This document shows, one piece after another, positions 25,935 to 35,549 of a stretch of DNA of 64,000 bases. This DNA comes from DASRSS01 sp963799045. GTDB taxonomy: Bacteria > Actinomycetota > Actinomycetes > Mycobacteriales > Jatrophihabitantaceae. The stretch's first letter is position 1. Each line of letters begins with the position of its first letter. A model generated the notes under the pieces. That model was given only the letters and a program-made list of their open reading frames with translations, was not told the origin of the DNA and searched no databases. The DNA is taken from assembly GCA_963799045.1 (NCBI GenBank), contig CAWCVN010000001.1:124001-188000 (forward strand), written 5' to 3'. Position numbers and translations under genes: made by a program.

Positions 25935-26737
25935 CAGCAGTGGCAGCAAGCGCTCCCGGCTGGGCGGTTCGCGCCCGGTGGGCAGTCAGTGACGCGTTGG
26001 TGATCACGCGGCGGGACATGCTGATCTGGGCCCGGGTGCCGGCCTACCTCGTGTTCACGGTGGTGCAGCCGGTGATGTTCGTGCTGATGTTCCGCTACGT
26101 GTTCGGCGGGGCGATCACCACGCGAGGCATTCCGGGGGGCTACGTCAGCTTCCTGATGCCCGGGATCATCGGCCAGACGGCCGCGTTCGCGACCTTCGGC
26201 ACCGCGATCGCGCTCGCCCAGGCGCTGCAGAAGGGCGTCATCGACCGGTTCCGGTCCATGCCCATGGCCAGATCGGCCGTGCTGGCCGGCAGACTGATCG
26301 CCGACACCACGCGCATGGCGGTGACCATCCTGATCATCGTCGGCGTGGGCTACGCGGTCGGCTTCCGGTTCCAGAACGGGTTCTGGGCCGCCGTGGGGAT
26401 GGTCGTGCTCGCCGTGCTGTTCGGTGTGACCATCGCGTCCATCGCCGCGTTCACCGGGCTCGCGATCAAGGACGAGGAGTCCGTCCAGGCCTTCGGCATG
26501 ATCTGGCTGTTCCCCGCGACCTTCCTGAGTTCGGCGTTCGTGCCGATCCCGACCATGCCGGGCTGGTTGCAGGCGTTCGCGAACAACCAGCCGGTTACCT
26601 ACGTGATCGACACCATGCGTGGGCTGGCGATCGGCGGGCCGATCGGGGCGAGCCTGTGGAAGAGCCTGGTGTCGATGGCGGTCATCCTGGCGATCTTCAT
26701 GCCGCTGTCGGTGCGTGCCTACCGCCGCGCCAGCTGA
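25931..26737 (+). CDS. ABC-2 type transporter permease (DrrB family)
   Basis: This 268-residue membrane partner of the DrrA-like ATPase has six predicted helices starting near residue 38 (VPAYLVFTVVQPVMFVLMF). The cytoplasmic coupling helix region reads GVIDRFRSMPMARSAVLAGR, typical of ABC-2 permeases, and FLSSAFVPIPTMPGWLQAFANNQPVTY is the family C-terminal signature. The start overlaps the ATPase stop by 4 bp. It converges with the small exported protein gene at 26742-27093. Confidence 0.88.
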   Translation: MTAVAASAPGWAVRARWAVSDALVITRRDMLIWARVPAYLVFTVVQPVMFVLMFRYVFGGAITTRGIPGGYVSFLMPGIIGQTAAFATFGTAIALAQALQKGVIDRFRSMPMARSAVLAGRLIADTTRMAVTILIIVGVGYAVGFRFQNGFWAAVGMVVLAVLFGVTIASIAAFTGLAIKDEESVQAFGMIWLFPATFLSSAFVPIPTMPGWLQAFANNQPVTYVIDTMRGLAIGGPIGASLWKSLVSMAVILAIFMPLSVRAYRRAS

Positions 26738-26741
26738 GAGC

Positions 26742-27093
26742 TCACGGGCCGCCGGACAGGACGTAGGAGCGGTAGCCACCGTGCACGGGCAGGTACAGCA
26801 CCATCGCACACGGGACGCTTTGGGTGCGCGCCGCCGCTGCGGCCGGTTCGCCGTAGACCGGCTGCCAGAGCGGGCCCCGGGTCAGCCGGGGGCCCGCAGC
26901 CTCGGCGGACGGCGCGGTGCGGTCAGGCAGGTAGGTCCGCCCGCAGTACCGGATCTGCGGGGGGTGCCGACCAGGGAGCCAGCGTGTGAAAGCGCAGCCA
27001 TGACCTGCCCTCGACCGCGAGCAGGGCGAGCAGCACCACGACCACCGGCACGAGCAGCGCCGCCCGGCGCACCAGTCGGCGTCCCCCTGGCAT
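26742..27093 (-). CDS. Small exported or membrane-anchored protein of unknown function, frameshifted
   Basis: This gene emerges only if one G is removed from the six-G run at 26959-26964. The first frame gives MPGGRRLVRRAALLVPVVVV, a basic start and a hydrophobic helix to about residue 26, then WLRFHTLAPWSAPP. After the run, the next frame continues QIRYCGRTYLPD and ends YRSYVLSGGP at TGA 26744-26742. Together they give 116 residues: one TM or signal anchor and about 85 exported residues with two cysteines (RYCGR, VPCAM). ATG 27093 has TAGCAT seven bases upstream, a leaderless promoter matching others here, which supports a real gene. I do not recognise the family. Confidence 0.62.
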
Positions 27094-27100
27094 GCCGCAG

Positions 27101-27106
27101 ATGCTA
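27101..27106 (-). promoter_or_regulatory. -10 element, leaderless promoter of the small exported protein gene
   Basis: TAGCAT (TANNNT) lies 7 bases before ATG 27093 on the minus strand. Confidence 0.45.
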
Positions 27107-27147
27107 ATACTGGCTGTGGACAGGGGCCACCAAGTGTCCGATTCGTC

Positions 27148-27153
27148 TATCCT
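27148..27153 (+). promoter_or_regulatory. -10 element, leaderless promoter of the Ser/Thr kinase gene
   Basis: TATCCT (TANNNT) lies 8 bases before ATG 27162. Confidence 0.45.
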
Positions 27154-27161
27154 TGGCCGTT

Positions 27162-28687
27162 ATGGCCGAAGCTATGTTTCGGCTGCCCGGCTACCAGCTC
27201 GAGCAGCCGATCGGGTACGGCGCGAGCAGTCGGGTGTGGCGGGCCCGGGTGCGCGCGACCGGCGATCCGGTGGCGATCAAGGTCTTGCCCATCCACGACC
27301 GGGACGAGCGGGCTGCCGCCCGCGCGGAGGCCGCGCTGCTGCAGGGGCTCGACCACCCGCACCTGGTTCACCTCCACGACGTGGTGAGCTGCGAGGCGGG
27401 CCTCGCACTCGTGCTGGACCTCGCCGACGGCGGCACGCTGGAGGCGCTGCTGCGTGCCCGCGGGCGGCTCGCCCCGGGCGAGGTCGTCACCGCGCTGGCG
27501 CCGATCGGGGCCGCCCTCGCCTATGCGCACAACGCCGGCGTCGTCCACGGCGACGTCAGCGCCGCCAACATCGTGTTCACCGGCATCGGGCTGCCGCTGC
27601 TGTCCGACCTGGGGGTTGCGCGGATCGTCGGTGACGCCGCGCCGCCGATCCGCAGCACGCCCGCCTACGTAGATCCGGCCGTCGCCGCCGGCGGCGTCCC
27701 GTCACCGGGGACGGACGTGTTCATGCTGGCCGGGGTGGCGCTGCACGCGCTCACCGGTGCGCCGCTGTGGCCGGGTGACACCGCCGCCGAGGCCTACGCC
27801 GCCGAGGCCTACGCCGCCGCCGCGCGCGGACAGCTCAGCGACGTGGACGAGCGCCTGCGCTCCGCGGGCGTGCCGGAGCAGGTCCGGGTGGTCATCGGCC
27901 GGGCCCTGCAGGTCGATCCCGCCCGACGCTCGACGGCGGCCGAGTTCGCCCTGGACCTGCGCCACGCGATCGAACCGGTGGCCGTCGAGCTCGCCGCCGG
28001 ACGGCACCGGGCCGGGCGGCCGGATCGGGCGGCGCTCACCTACGGCCACCGGGTCCCGGCACCGGCCAAAGCCTCCGTCCGGGCGTGGCGACCGGACTCG
28101 TCCTCTCGGCTGGTGCGGCTGGGGCTGGCCGCCACCGCGCTCGCGGCCGCCGCCACGCTGCTGTGGGTGGGCCACCGGCACGACGGCGGGCTCGCCCAGG
28201 CGCGGCCGCTGGCACCGTCCCAGGGTGTCGAGCCGACCGCCGTCGTCGCCAACCCGGCGGTGCCGGTGGGTGCCTCTGGCACCGCTCCCGCGCCCGCCGC
28301 GCTGACCCGGGTCCAGGCGGCGCAGGTGCTCGGTCAGCTGGACGTGCTCCGTGCCCGTGCCTATGCGCAGCGCGACCCGTCGTTGTTGGCCCGGGTCTAC
28401 GTGCCGGGACCACTGCGGTCGCAGGACACGGCCCAGCTGCGGGCGATCGTCCCGCCGGCTGCGGGCTGTACGGTGTCACGCACGACGTTCACGCACGTGA
28501 CGGATCATCGCTCGCGCGCCGTCCCAGGTCGACCGTGCGCGCGGGCGCCGGCCTCGAAGAGTGTCGAGGCTGGAATGCGGCGGCAAGCCGGCGGGCACGG
28601 CGGCGGCCGTCCCAGCCGGAACGGACGATCGCGATCGGCCTGCGCCGCTCCGGGCCGGGCTACCGCATCGACTCGTTGAGCCGGTGA
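27162..28687 (+). CDS. Membrane Ser/Thr protein kinase (PknB-like), C-terminus disrupted
   Basis: The kinase domain (about residues 10-275) has a glycine loop IGYGASSRVW, VAIK with Lys 40, a catalytic loop HGDVSAANIVF with Asp 131, and a metal site written SDLG (Asp 149) rather than DFG. These suggest an active but divergent kinase; the R of HRD is replaced by G. A juxtamembrane segment and one TM helix (about 303-322) precede an extracellular part. A perfect 15-bp duplication at 27786-27815 encodes AEAYA twice. After about 28470 the frame is lost; a family-like end RTIAIGLRRSGPGYRIDSL is found in another frame, ending at TGA 28685-28687. Several indels, perhaps sequence errors, are needed to join them. 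Confidence 0.78.
27786..27815 (+). repeat. Perfect 15-bp tandem duplication in the kinase gene
   Basis: GCCGAGGCCTACGCC is present twice in a row, repeating AEAYA in the kinase domain's C-lobe. It keeps the frame. Confidence 0.75.
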
Positions 28688-28705
28688 GCCGGCGGTGGCT
28701 GCCGC

Positions 28706-30228
28706 TCAGGCCAGGCCGAGCGCGCTTTCGAAGTTGCCCGCCTCGAGGCGCTCCTTGACCGTCGCCAGGAAGCGCGCCGCGTCGGCGCCGTCGACGATGC
28801 GGTGGTCGTAGGACAGCGCGAGGTAGGCCATCGAGCGGATCGCGATCGTCTCGCCGAACTCCGGATCGACCACGACGGTCGGCCGCTTGACGACCGCGCC
28901 GGTGCCCAGGATCGCGACCTGCGGCTGGTTGATGATCGGGGTGTCGAACAGCGCGCCGCGGCTGCCGGTGTTGGTGAGCGTGAACGTCCCGCCGCCCAGC
29001 TCGTCCGGGCTGACCCGGTTACCCCGCGTCCGCTCGGCGAGATCTGCGATCTTGCGCGCAAGCCCGCCGAGGTTCAGGTCGCCGGCGTCGTGGATGACCG
29101 GCACGGCCAGGCCGCGCTCGGTGTCGACAGCGATGCCGAGGTGCGCGCCGTCGTGGTAGGTGACCGTCTTCGCGGCCATGTCGACGGAGGAGTTGACGAC
29201 CGGGTGCGCCTTGAGCGCCTCGATCGCGGCGACGGCGAAGAACGGCAGGAAGCTGAGTTTGACGCCCTCGCGAGCCTCGAAGTCGCGCTTGGCGGCGTCC
29301 CGCAGCCGAGCGATCTTGGTGACGTCCACCTCGACGACCGTGGTCAGCTGCGCCGACGTCTGGAGCGACTCCACCATCCGCGCCGCGATCACCTGGCGCA
29401 TCCGCGACATCGGCTCGGTCCGGCCGCGCAAGCTGGGCGGCCGCCGGGGCCGAGGGTCCGGAGCGGGTGCGGCCGCGCGGGCGCGGCGTGGGCCGGCCCG
29501 CGCCGGGCGTTCGGTGCGCGGGCGCCGCTGCCGGGCGCCTGCGGCGCGGGCGCTGCCTGCGCCGCGGCGAGCACGTCGGACTTGCGGATCCGGCCGCCGA
29601 CACCGGTGCCTTGCAGAGTGGCCAGGTCGACGCCGTGCTCGCTGGCGAGCTTGCGGACCAGCGGGGTGACGTACGCGCCGGCTACCTCCTCGCTTCGTCG
29701 TCGGCTGAGCCACCGGCCGCGGGGTCGCCACGGCAGCAGCGGGCGCCGGAGCGGAGGCGGGCGCCGGAGCCGGAGCGGGTGCCGGCGCCGGAGCGGGGCG
29801 GAGCGGCCGGGGGCGCCGTGCGGCGCCTGCGCCGGGGCGCGCTGGAGTGGGTGCGGGGCCGGAGCAGCCGGCTGTGGTGCGGGCGGCTGTGGGGCGGCCG
29901 GTGCGCGGCCGGCTCCGGCGCGGGGGCGGCCTGCTCCGCTGCCTGCTGCGGCGCGGCCTGGGCCGCCTCCGCGCCGGGCGATAGCTTCTCCGGCATCGCC
30001 GATCACGGCGAGCTCGACGCCGATCTCGACCGTCTCGTCCTCGTGGACCTTGATGCTGAGCAGCGTGCCCGCCGCCGGCGAGGGGATCTCGGTGTCGACC
30101 TTGTCGGTCGAGACCTCCAGCAGCGGCTCGTCGGCGTCGACGTGCTCGCCCTCCTGCTTGAGCCAGCGGGTGACGGTGCCCTCGGTGACGCTCTCGCCGA
30201 GACGCGGCATGGTTACGGAGACGGGCAT
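28706..30228 (-). CDS. sucB: Dihydrolipoamide acyltransferase (2-oxoacid dehydrogenase E2), frameshifted
   Basis: E2 carries acyl groups on a lipoyl arm and passes them to CoA. The N-terminus (from ATG 30228) is one lipoyl domain with TDKVDTEIPSP, whose Lys (about residue 43) is lipoylated. A peripheral-subunit-binding domain (YVTPLVRKLASEHGVDL...GRIRKSDVL, near 29600) and the catalytic domain with DHRIVDGADAARF (near 28800) follow. The Ala/Pro-rich linker (about 29700-30000) changes frame several times, and another break lies near 29435, before MSRMRQVIAARM. All domains are intact otherwise, so base errors in GC-rich sequence are likely. LpdA is encoded just upstream. Substrate may be 2-oxoglutarate or pyruvate. 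Confidence 0.85.
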
Positions 30229-30274
30229 GGTCGTAGTGAGCTCCTTCTATCGGGATCGCCGAGTGATCGCGGCA

Positions 30275-31674
30275 TCAGTCGTGCACGTGCAGCGGCTTGC
30301 CGGCGAGCAGGAGGTGGGCCTCGCCGATGGCCTCGGACTGGGTCGGGTGCGGGTGGATCAGCTGGGCGACCTCGCTGGGCAGCGCCTCCCAGTTGTAGAT
30401 CAGCTGGGCCTCTGCGATCAGCTCGCCCACGCGCTCGCCGACGATGTGCACGCCGAGGACCGGGCCGTCCGTCGGCGGCGCGACCAGCTTCACCGCGCCC
30501 TTTGCGCCGAGGATCGCGCTGCGGCCGTTGCCGGACAGGTCATAGGTGACGGACTTGATGTTGTCCGCGCCGTGCCGCTCCGCGGCGAGCGCCTCGGTGA
30601 GGCCGACGGAGGCGACCTCGGGAGCGGAGTAGGTGATGCGCGGGAACGCCGGCGTAGTCGATCGGGACGACCGGCTAGCCCGGCCAGGTGCTCGGCGACG
30701 AGGATGCCCTCGGCGAAGCCGACGTGGGCCAGCTGCAGGTGCGGCTCCCCGCCGACCGTGATCAGGTCGCCCACCGCGTAGACGCCGTCGAGCGAGGTGC
30801 GGCAGAACTCGTCGGTGACGACGAAGCCACGTTCGATGCGCACGCCCTGCTCCTCGTAACCCAGGCCCTGGGAGACCGGTCCGCGGCCGACGGCGACGAG
30901 CAGCAGCTCCGCCTCGAGCGTTTCGCCACCTTCGAGGTGTACCCGCACGCCGGAGTCGGTGTACTCGACCCGCTCGAAGCGGGCGCCCAGCTTGTGCGCG
31001 ATCTTGCGGCGGCGGAACGCCCGCTCCAGCAGCTTCGAGCTGGCCTCGTCCTCGAGCGGGAGCAGGTGCGGTAGCGCCTCGACGATCGTGACCTCGGCAC
31101 CGAAGGAGGTCCACACGCTGGCGAACTCGACGCCGATGACGCCACCGCCCAGCACGATCGCGCTGGCTGGTACCCGGTCGAGGGTGAGCGCGTGCTCGCT
31201 GGTGATGACCCGCTGGCCGTCGATCTCGAGACCCGGCAGCGTGCGCGAGTAGGAGCCGGTCGCGAGGACGACGTTCGTGCCGGTGTAGCTGTCCGAACCC
31301 ACGGCGACGGTCTTCGGCCCGACCAGGCGCCCCTCGCCCTCGACGATCTGGATGCCACGGCTGTTGACCAGGCCGACCAGCCCCTTGTGATTCTTGCCGA
31401 CCACACCGTCCTTGTACTTGTGCACGCCGCTCATGTCGATGCCGTTGAACGTGGCGTTGACGCCGAACTGCTCGCTCTCGCGCGCCTGGTCGGCGACCTC
31501 ACCGGCGTGCAGCAGCGCCTTCGTGGGGATGCATCCGCGGTGCAGGCAGGTGCCGCCGATCTTGTCTTTCTCGATCAAGACCACGGACTTGCCGAGTTCG
31601 GCCGCACGCAGTGCGGCGGCGTAGCCACCGCTCCCGCCGCCGAGAATGACGAGGTCGGCCTGGTTGTCAGCCAC
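30275..31674 (-). CDS. lpdA: Dihydrolipoyl dehydrogenase, frameshifted
   Basis: This FAD enzyme reoxidises dihydrolipoamide of E2 with NAD+. It has the N-terminal VILGGGSGGYAAALRA, the redox disulfide GGTCLHRGCIPTK, an NAD-binding IVLGGGVIGVEFA, GVYAVGDL before the interface domain, and HPHPTQSEAIGEAH with the catalytic His-Glu near the C-terminus. The frame breaks twice between about 30650 and 30685, where VVPIDYAGVP is read in the third frame; removing one base at each point gives 465 residues, the normal size. GTG 31674 has AGGAG six bases upstream. It precedes sucB by 46 bp in the same direction. Confidence 0.88.
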
Positions 31675-31844
31675 TAGCGCTCCTGCATCGTCGAAGGGAC
31701 CTCACCATCTTGTCACTCCGGCGCGGAGCGAATCAGCCGGGGAAGCGAACCGGCCGGTAACACCGGTTTCATAGGTTCTGGTTTGGTTCCGGTGGCACGA
31801 TGGAGCTGCGGACCGATCTTGCCGAGGCCAGGAAGGGGGTCGGG

Positions 31845-32180
31845 ATGGGCTGGCTCTCCCGTCGCCGTGCCGGTTCCTCACGCCCCGGGACGATGCGCAC
31901 CGCGGACCCGCAGGATCTCGCACACCTACGCGCGTTCGTCAGCAGCCGCCAGGGGGTCGAGGCTTTTGTCGAACCCCGCACGACGGTCACCGAGTCGACC
32001 CTGCTGTTGGTCGCCGCGGACGGCGAGTGGACCCGGCGGAGGGTCGCCGGCGACAGGGCTGCGGAGAAGTTCGCCCGCGACCACGCGATACCGCTGTACG
32101 ACCCGGCCGTGGTCGGCTATCCGCGGCGGATGCGGGAGTGGACGGCGCGGCGCAAGGCGGCCGAGGGGGGACACGCTTGA
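31845..32180 (+). CDS. Small protein of unknown function
   Basis: This 111-residue cytoplasmic protein starts MGWLSRRRAG and continues into a compact alpha/beta region: DLAHLRAFVSSRQGVEAFVEPRTT, then LLLVAADGEWTRRRVAGDRAAEKFARDHAIPLYDPAVVGYP. That arrangement resembles a small conserved actinobacterial family seen near lpdA/pepA, but I cannot name it. ATG 31845 was chosen because of AGGAAGGGGG upstream; ATG 31800 in frame would add 15 residues. It is divergent from lpdA by 170 bp. Confidence 0.7.
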   Translation: MGWLSRRRAGSSRPGTMRTADPQDLAHLRAFVSSRQGVEAFVEPRTTVTESTLLLVAADGEWTRRRVAGDRAAEKFARDHAIPLYDPAVVGYPRRMREWTARRKAAEGGHA

Positions 32181-32261
32181 GTCCGACCCAGGCGCCCCGA
32201 TCGCTGCCCCGCCGCCCTGCCGTCCGGTTCGCCCGTCGAGTCGATCGAGGCGGCGCTCGGC

Positions 32262-32822
32262 GTGATCCCTCCGCGCCCGTCGATCCCGCTGCCGCGGTGG
32301 CTGGGACCGCTCGCGGTGTGCTGCCTGGTCGGGATGCTGCCCTGGATCGTCTACCTGAGCCTCACCATCCCGCAGCGTTCCCGCGCGCAGCACTACGACA
32401 TCGCGTGGATCGGGTTCGACTGCGCGATGTGGGTGGTGCTCGCCGCGCTGGCATTCTTCGCGCTGCGCCGGCACCCGGCCACCGGGCCGGTGGCCGCCGT
32501 CGCGTCGACGATGCTGGTGATCGACGCGTGGTTCGACATCACGACGGCCGCGAACCGCGACGAGTTCGTGATCGCGCTCGTGCTCGCCTGTACCGCGGAA
32601 ATCCCATTGGCGATCATCTGTGGCTGGGCGGCGATCAACGCCGAACGGATCCGGGCCCGGGCCTACAGCCGGCTGCACACGCGGTGGGAGAATGCGTTGA
32701 TGTTGCTCCGGGCCATGGGCCCGGGACGCGCCGACCGTGCCGCCGAGGACTCGGAGGGGTCGGCCGCGGAGCAGCCCACGCTGTCGGTCAACCCGCCGCC
32801 AGTTTCTCAACAGCCGCGATGA
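32262..32822 (+). CDS. Integral membrane protein of unknown function
   Basis: This 186-residue protein has four predicted helices: about 13-35, 47-67, 76-92 and 101-123, with IAWIGFDCAMWVVLAALAFFAL and VASTMLVIDAWFDITTA. The pattern (aspartates within helices two and three) occurs in an uncharacterised actinobacterial family. GTG 32262 is the first in-frame start, but codons just upstream (PVESIEAALG) also look coding, so the true gene may begin near 32177 with an indel between. Its 3' end overlaps the convergent pepA gene by 35 bp. Confidence 0.65.
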   Translation: MIPPRPSIPLPRWLGPLAVCCLVGMLPWIVYLSLTIPQRSRAQHYDIAWIGFDCAMWVVLAALAFFALRRHPATGPVAAVASTMLVIDAWFDITTAANRDEFVIALVLACTAEIPLAIICGWAAINAERIRARAYSRLHTRWENALMLLRAMGPGRADRAAEDSEGSAAEQPTLSVNPPPVSQQPR

Positions 32823-34245
32823 TCGTGCGCACGCCGGCACCGGTCGCGCCCTTGGGGGTGTAATCGCGCGCCCGGCCGAGGTTCCACGCCGGCCCGGCGA
32901 TGTCGAGATGCACCCAGGGCAGCCCGTCGGGCATGAACTCGGCCAGGAAGTGGCCGGCGACGAGCATGCCGCCCCACCGGTCCCCGGTGACGTTCTGGAT
33001 GTCCGCGACGGCGGAGTCGAGGCCGCTGCGCAGGTTGTCCGGCAACGGCATGGGCCAGACCGACTCGCCGACGGCGTTCCCGGCCGCCGCGACCTGGTCG
33101 CGCCAGCGCGGCTCGCCCATCGCGCCGATCACCCGGTGGCCGAGCGCGATCAGTTGCGCACCGGTGAGGGTGGAGGCCTCGATCAGATAGTCGGGCTCGT
33201 CCTCCGTGGCCCGGGCGATCGCGTCGGCGAGGATCAGCCTGCCCTCGGCGTCGGTGTCGGCGACCTCGATCGTGCGGCCGTCGCGCGTCGTGATCACGTC
33301 CGAGGGCCGGTACGCGGATCCGCCCGGCATGTTCTCGGCCATCGGCACCGTGACGGTGACCTCGACCGGAAGGCGCAGCGACGCGATCGCGCACACGCCG
33401 TTGATCACCGCCGCGGCGCCGCCCATGTCCGACTTCATCCAGTCCATGTTCGCGCGCTTGAGGTTCAGGCCACCGGAGTCGAACGTGATGCCCTTGCCCA
33501 CGAGCGCGACGCGCGCCTTCGCGCGGCGCGGGCGGTAGGTGATGCGTACCAGGCGCGGCGGGCGTGACGAGCCGCCGCCGACAGCGAGGACGGCGCCGAA
33601 CCGGCCGCGCTTGAGCGCACGCTCGTCGAGAACCTCGACATCCAGGCCGGCGGCCTCCGCCAGCTCCACCGCCCGGTCGGCGAATGTGGCCGGGTAGAGG
33701 TCGTTGGGCGGGGTGTTGACCAGGTCGCGGGTCCGCAGGATCGCCTCCGCCACGGTCCTGGACCGCTTCAGCTCCGCCCGGGTGCTCGCGTCGTCCTCAC
33801 CGGCGAGGGTGATCTTGCGCAGCGCGGGGCGGCCCACGCCGGACTTGTAGGCGGTGTACCGGTAGGCGCCCAGCAGGGCGCCCTCGGCGAGCGCGCCGAC
33901 CGGAGCATCGAGGGCGACGTACACGCTGGCCTGCTCGCCCAGCGCGCGCAGCGCGGCGCCGACGGCACGCCGCACACTCTCGGCCGAGCGGGCGTCGTCG
34001 CCGAGCCCGGCCGCGATCACCAGCGGGAACGGTGCCAGGCCCAGCGTGGGAATGCGCACGACCTCGTCGGCCCGGCCGGTCGCGCCGAGCGCACGCAGCG
34101 CGGCGCCGAGCTGGCGACCGAGCGCAGCCTCGACCTGCTTCGCGCCGGGAGCCAGCCGCGGCCCGCGCGCGCCCGGGACGGTTCCGACCACGACGGCGTC
34201 GGCGGTGACCGGTGCGGTGGGATCGGTGATCGAGACAGTCGGCAT
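32788..34245 (-). CDS. pepA: Leucyl aminopeptidase, M17 family
   Basis: This 485-residue cytosolic enzyme removes N-terminal amino acids from peptides and normally forms a hexamer with two metal ions per site. The C-terminal catalytic domain shows VGKGITFDSGGLNLK (metal-binding Lys and Asp), MKSDMGGAA, and DTDAEGRLILAD, the M17 signature with a D in place of the usual N. The N-terminal macro-like domain is present. ATG 34245 lies 7 bases after TAGGAT, so the mRNA is leaderless. It is divergent from gcvT across 38 bp. Confidence 0.92.
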   Translation of the reverse strand: MPTVSITDPTAPVTADAVVVGTVPGARGPRLAPGAKQVEAALGRQLGAALRALGATGRADEVVRIPTLGLAPFPLVIAAGLGDDARSAESVRRAVGAALRALGEQASVYVALDAPVGALAEGALLGAYRYTAYKSGVGRPALRKITLAGEDDASTRAELKRSRTVAEAILRTRDLVNTPPNDLYPATFADRAVELAEAAGLDVEVLDERALKRGRFGAVLAVGGGSSRPPRLVRITYRPRRAKARVALVGKGITFDSGGLNLKRANMDWMKSDMGGAAAVINGVCAIASLRLPVEVTVTVPMAENMPGGSAYRPSDVITTRDGRTIEVADTDAEGRLILADAIARATEDEPDYLIEASTLTGAQLIALGHRVIGAMGEPRWRDQVAAAGNAVGESVWPMPLPDNLRSGLDSAVADIQNVTGDRWGGMLVAGHFLAEFMPDGLPWVHLDIAGPAWNLGRARDYTPKGATGAGVRTIIAAVEKLAAG

Positions 34246-34252
34246 GAGCGCG

Positions 34253-34258
34253 ATCCTA
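34253..34258 (-). promoter_or_regulatory. -10 element, leaderless promoter of pepA
   Basis: TAGGAT (TANNNT) lies 7 bases before ATG 34245 on the minus strand; the opposing gcvT -10 is only 12 bp away. Confidence 0.55.
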
Positions 34259-34270
34259 TGGGGCGGCCCC

Positions 34271-34276
34271 TAGGGT
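34271..34276 (+). promoter_or_regulatory. -10 element, leaderless promoter of gcvT
   Basis: TAGGGT (TANNNT) lies 7 bases before ATG 34284. Confidence 0.55.
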
Positions 34277-34283
34277 GGCGCTT

Positions 34284-35387
34284 ATGACCGAGCTGTTGAG
34301 ATCACCTCTGTACGAACGGCATGTCGCGCTGGGCGCCAAGCTGGCCGACTTCGGCGGCTGGGAGATGCCCATCGAGTACCCGGGCAGCGGCGGCGGCGTG
34401 ATCAAGGAGCACACCGCGGTGCGGGAGGCCGTCGGGCTCTTCGACGTCTCGCATCTCGGCAAGGCCACGATCCACGGCGCCGGCGCGGCTGCCTTCGTCA
34501 ACCGGTGCCTGAGCAACGACCTGGGGCGCATCGCCCCCGGCAAGGCGCAGTACACGCTGTGCTGTGACGAGTCGGGCGGAGTGGTCGACGACCTCATCGC
34601 CTACCTCGTCGCCGACGACGAGGTCTTCCTCGTGCCCAACGCCGCCAACACCGCCGAGGTCGTGCGACGGCTGAACGCCGCGGCGCCGGAGGGCGTCGAC
34701 GTACGCGGCCAGCACACCGACTTCGGCGTCCTCGCGGTGCAGGGCCCGCGCTCCGCAGACGTGCTCGCCGCGCTCGGGCTGCCCGCCGGCCAGGACTACA
34801 TGGCCTACTCGGACGCGTCCTTCGACGGCGCTCCGGCGCGGGTGTGCCGCACCGGCTACACCGGTGAGCACGGGTACGAGCTCATCCCGCGGTGGGAGGA
34901 TGCCGGTCCTCTCTGGGACGCCTTGATCGAGGTCGTCCGTGGTATGGGCGGACTGCCTGTCGGCCTCGGTGCCCGTGACACCCTGCGCACCGAGATGGGG
35001 TACCCGCTGCACGGCCAGGATCTGTCGCTGTCGATCTCGCCGGTACAGGCGCGCGCGAGCTGGGCGGTCGGCTGGAAGAAGGATGAGTTCTGGGGGCGGG
35101 AGGTGCTGCTCGCGGAGAAGGAGGCCGGACCCGCGCGGGTGCTGTGGGGGGTCGAGGCGCTCGACCGCGGCATCCCTCGTGCACACATGTCCGTGCTCTC
35201 GGCCGACGGCGCGCCGGTCGGGGAGGTCACCTCGGGCACCTTCTCGCCGACGCTGAGGAAGGGCATCGGTCTGGCATTGCTCGGGCCGTCGATCGGAGCA
35301 GGAGACGAGTTGAGCGTGGACGTCCGCGGGCGGCCCTGCCCGGTACGGGTGATCAAGCCGCCGTTCGTGGAGTCGCACGTTCGGTAG
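34284..35387 (+). CDS. gcvT: Aminomethyltransferase, glycine cleavage T protein
   Basis: The 367-residue T protein takes the aminomethyl group from H protein and forms 5,10-methylene-tetrahydrofolate and ammonia. Family signatures are LYERHVALGAKLADFGGWEMPIEY, LFDVSHLGKATI, SNDLGRIAPGKAQYTL with the catalytic Asp, CRTGYTGEHGYEL, and LGARDTLRTEMGYPLHG. The C-terminal barrel ends GEVTSGTFSPTLRKGIGLALL. ATG 34284 fits the leaderless TAGGGT promoter better than GTG 34275. Other gcv genes are not in this window. Confidence 0.93.
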   Translation: MTELLRSPLYERHVALGAKLADFGGWEMPIEYPGSGGGVIKEHTAVREAVGLFDVSHLGKATIHGAGAAAFVNRCLSNDLGRIAPGKAQYTLCCDESGGVVDDLIAYLVADDEVFLVPNAANTAEVVRRLNAAAPEGVDVRGQHTDFGVLAVQGPRSADVLAALGLPAGQDYMAYSDASFDGAPARVCRTGYTGEHGYELIPRWEDAGPLWDALIEVVRGMGGLPVGLGARDTLRTEMGYPLHGQDLSLSISPVQARASWAVGWKKDEFWGREVLLAEKEAGPARVLWGVEALDRGIPRAHMSVLSADGAPVGEVTSGTFSPTLRKGIGLALLGPSIGAGDELSVDVRGRPCPVRVIKPPFVESHVR

Positions 35388-35401
35388 GAGCGGCAGGCGC
35401 G

Positions 35402-35549
35402 TCGTGCTCTGCGGCGAAGACCTTGCGGCGACGAGGAGCGCGTTCTTGGCTGGTCTCGCTGCTGGGTCGCCTCTTGCCGAGGTGCTGTGCGCGAAGAACT
35501 CGCAGCGACGAGGAGGTGAGTTCTTGGCTGGTCTCGCTGCTGGCTCACC
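35402..35549. repeat. Two imperfect tandem repeats (~70-bp unit, ~78-bp period) before the DUF222/HNH gene
   Basis: Copies at about 35402-35472 and 35480-35549 share TTCTTGGCTGGTCTCGCTGCTGG exactly in their cores (35443 and 35521) and GCGACGAGGAG upstream. Read on the plus strand each codes LAGLAAGSP; on the minus strand GxPAARPAKN. The 79-codon frame 35404-35643 spanning them has no RBS and looks like repeat-derived noise. The rest of the 289-bp gap between gcvT and the HNH gene holds only the promoter at 35664. Confidence 0.7.
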
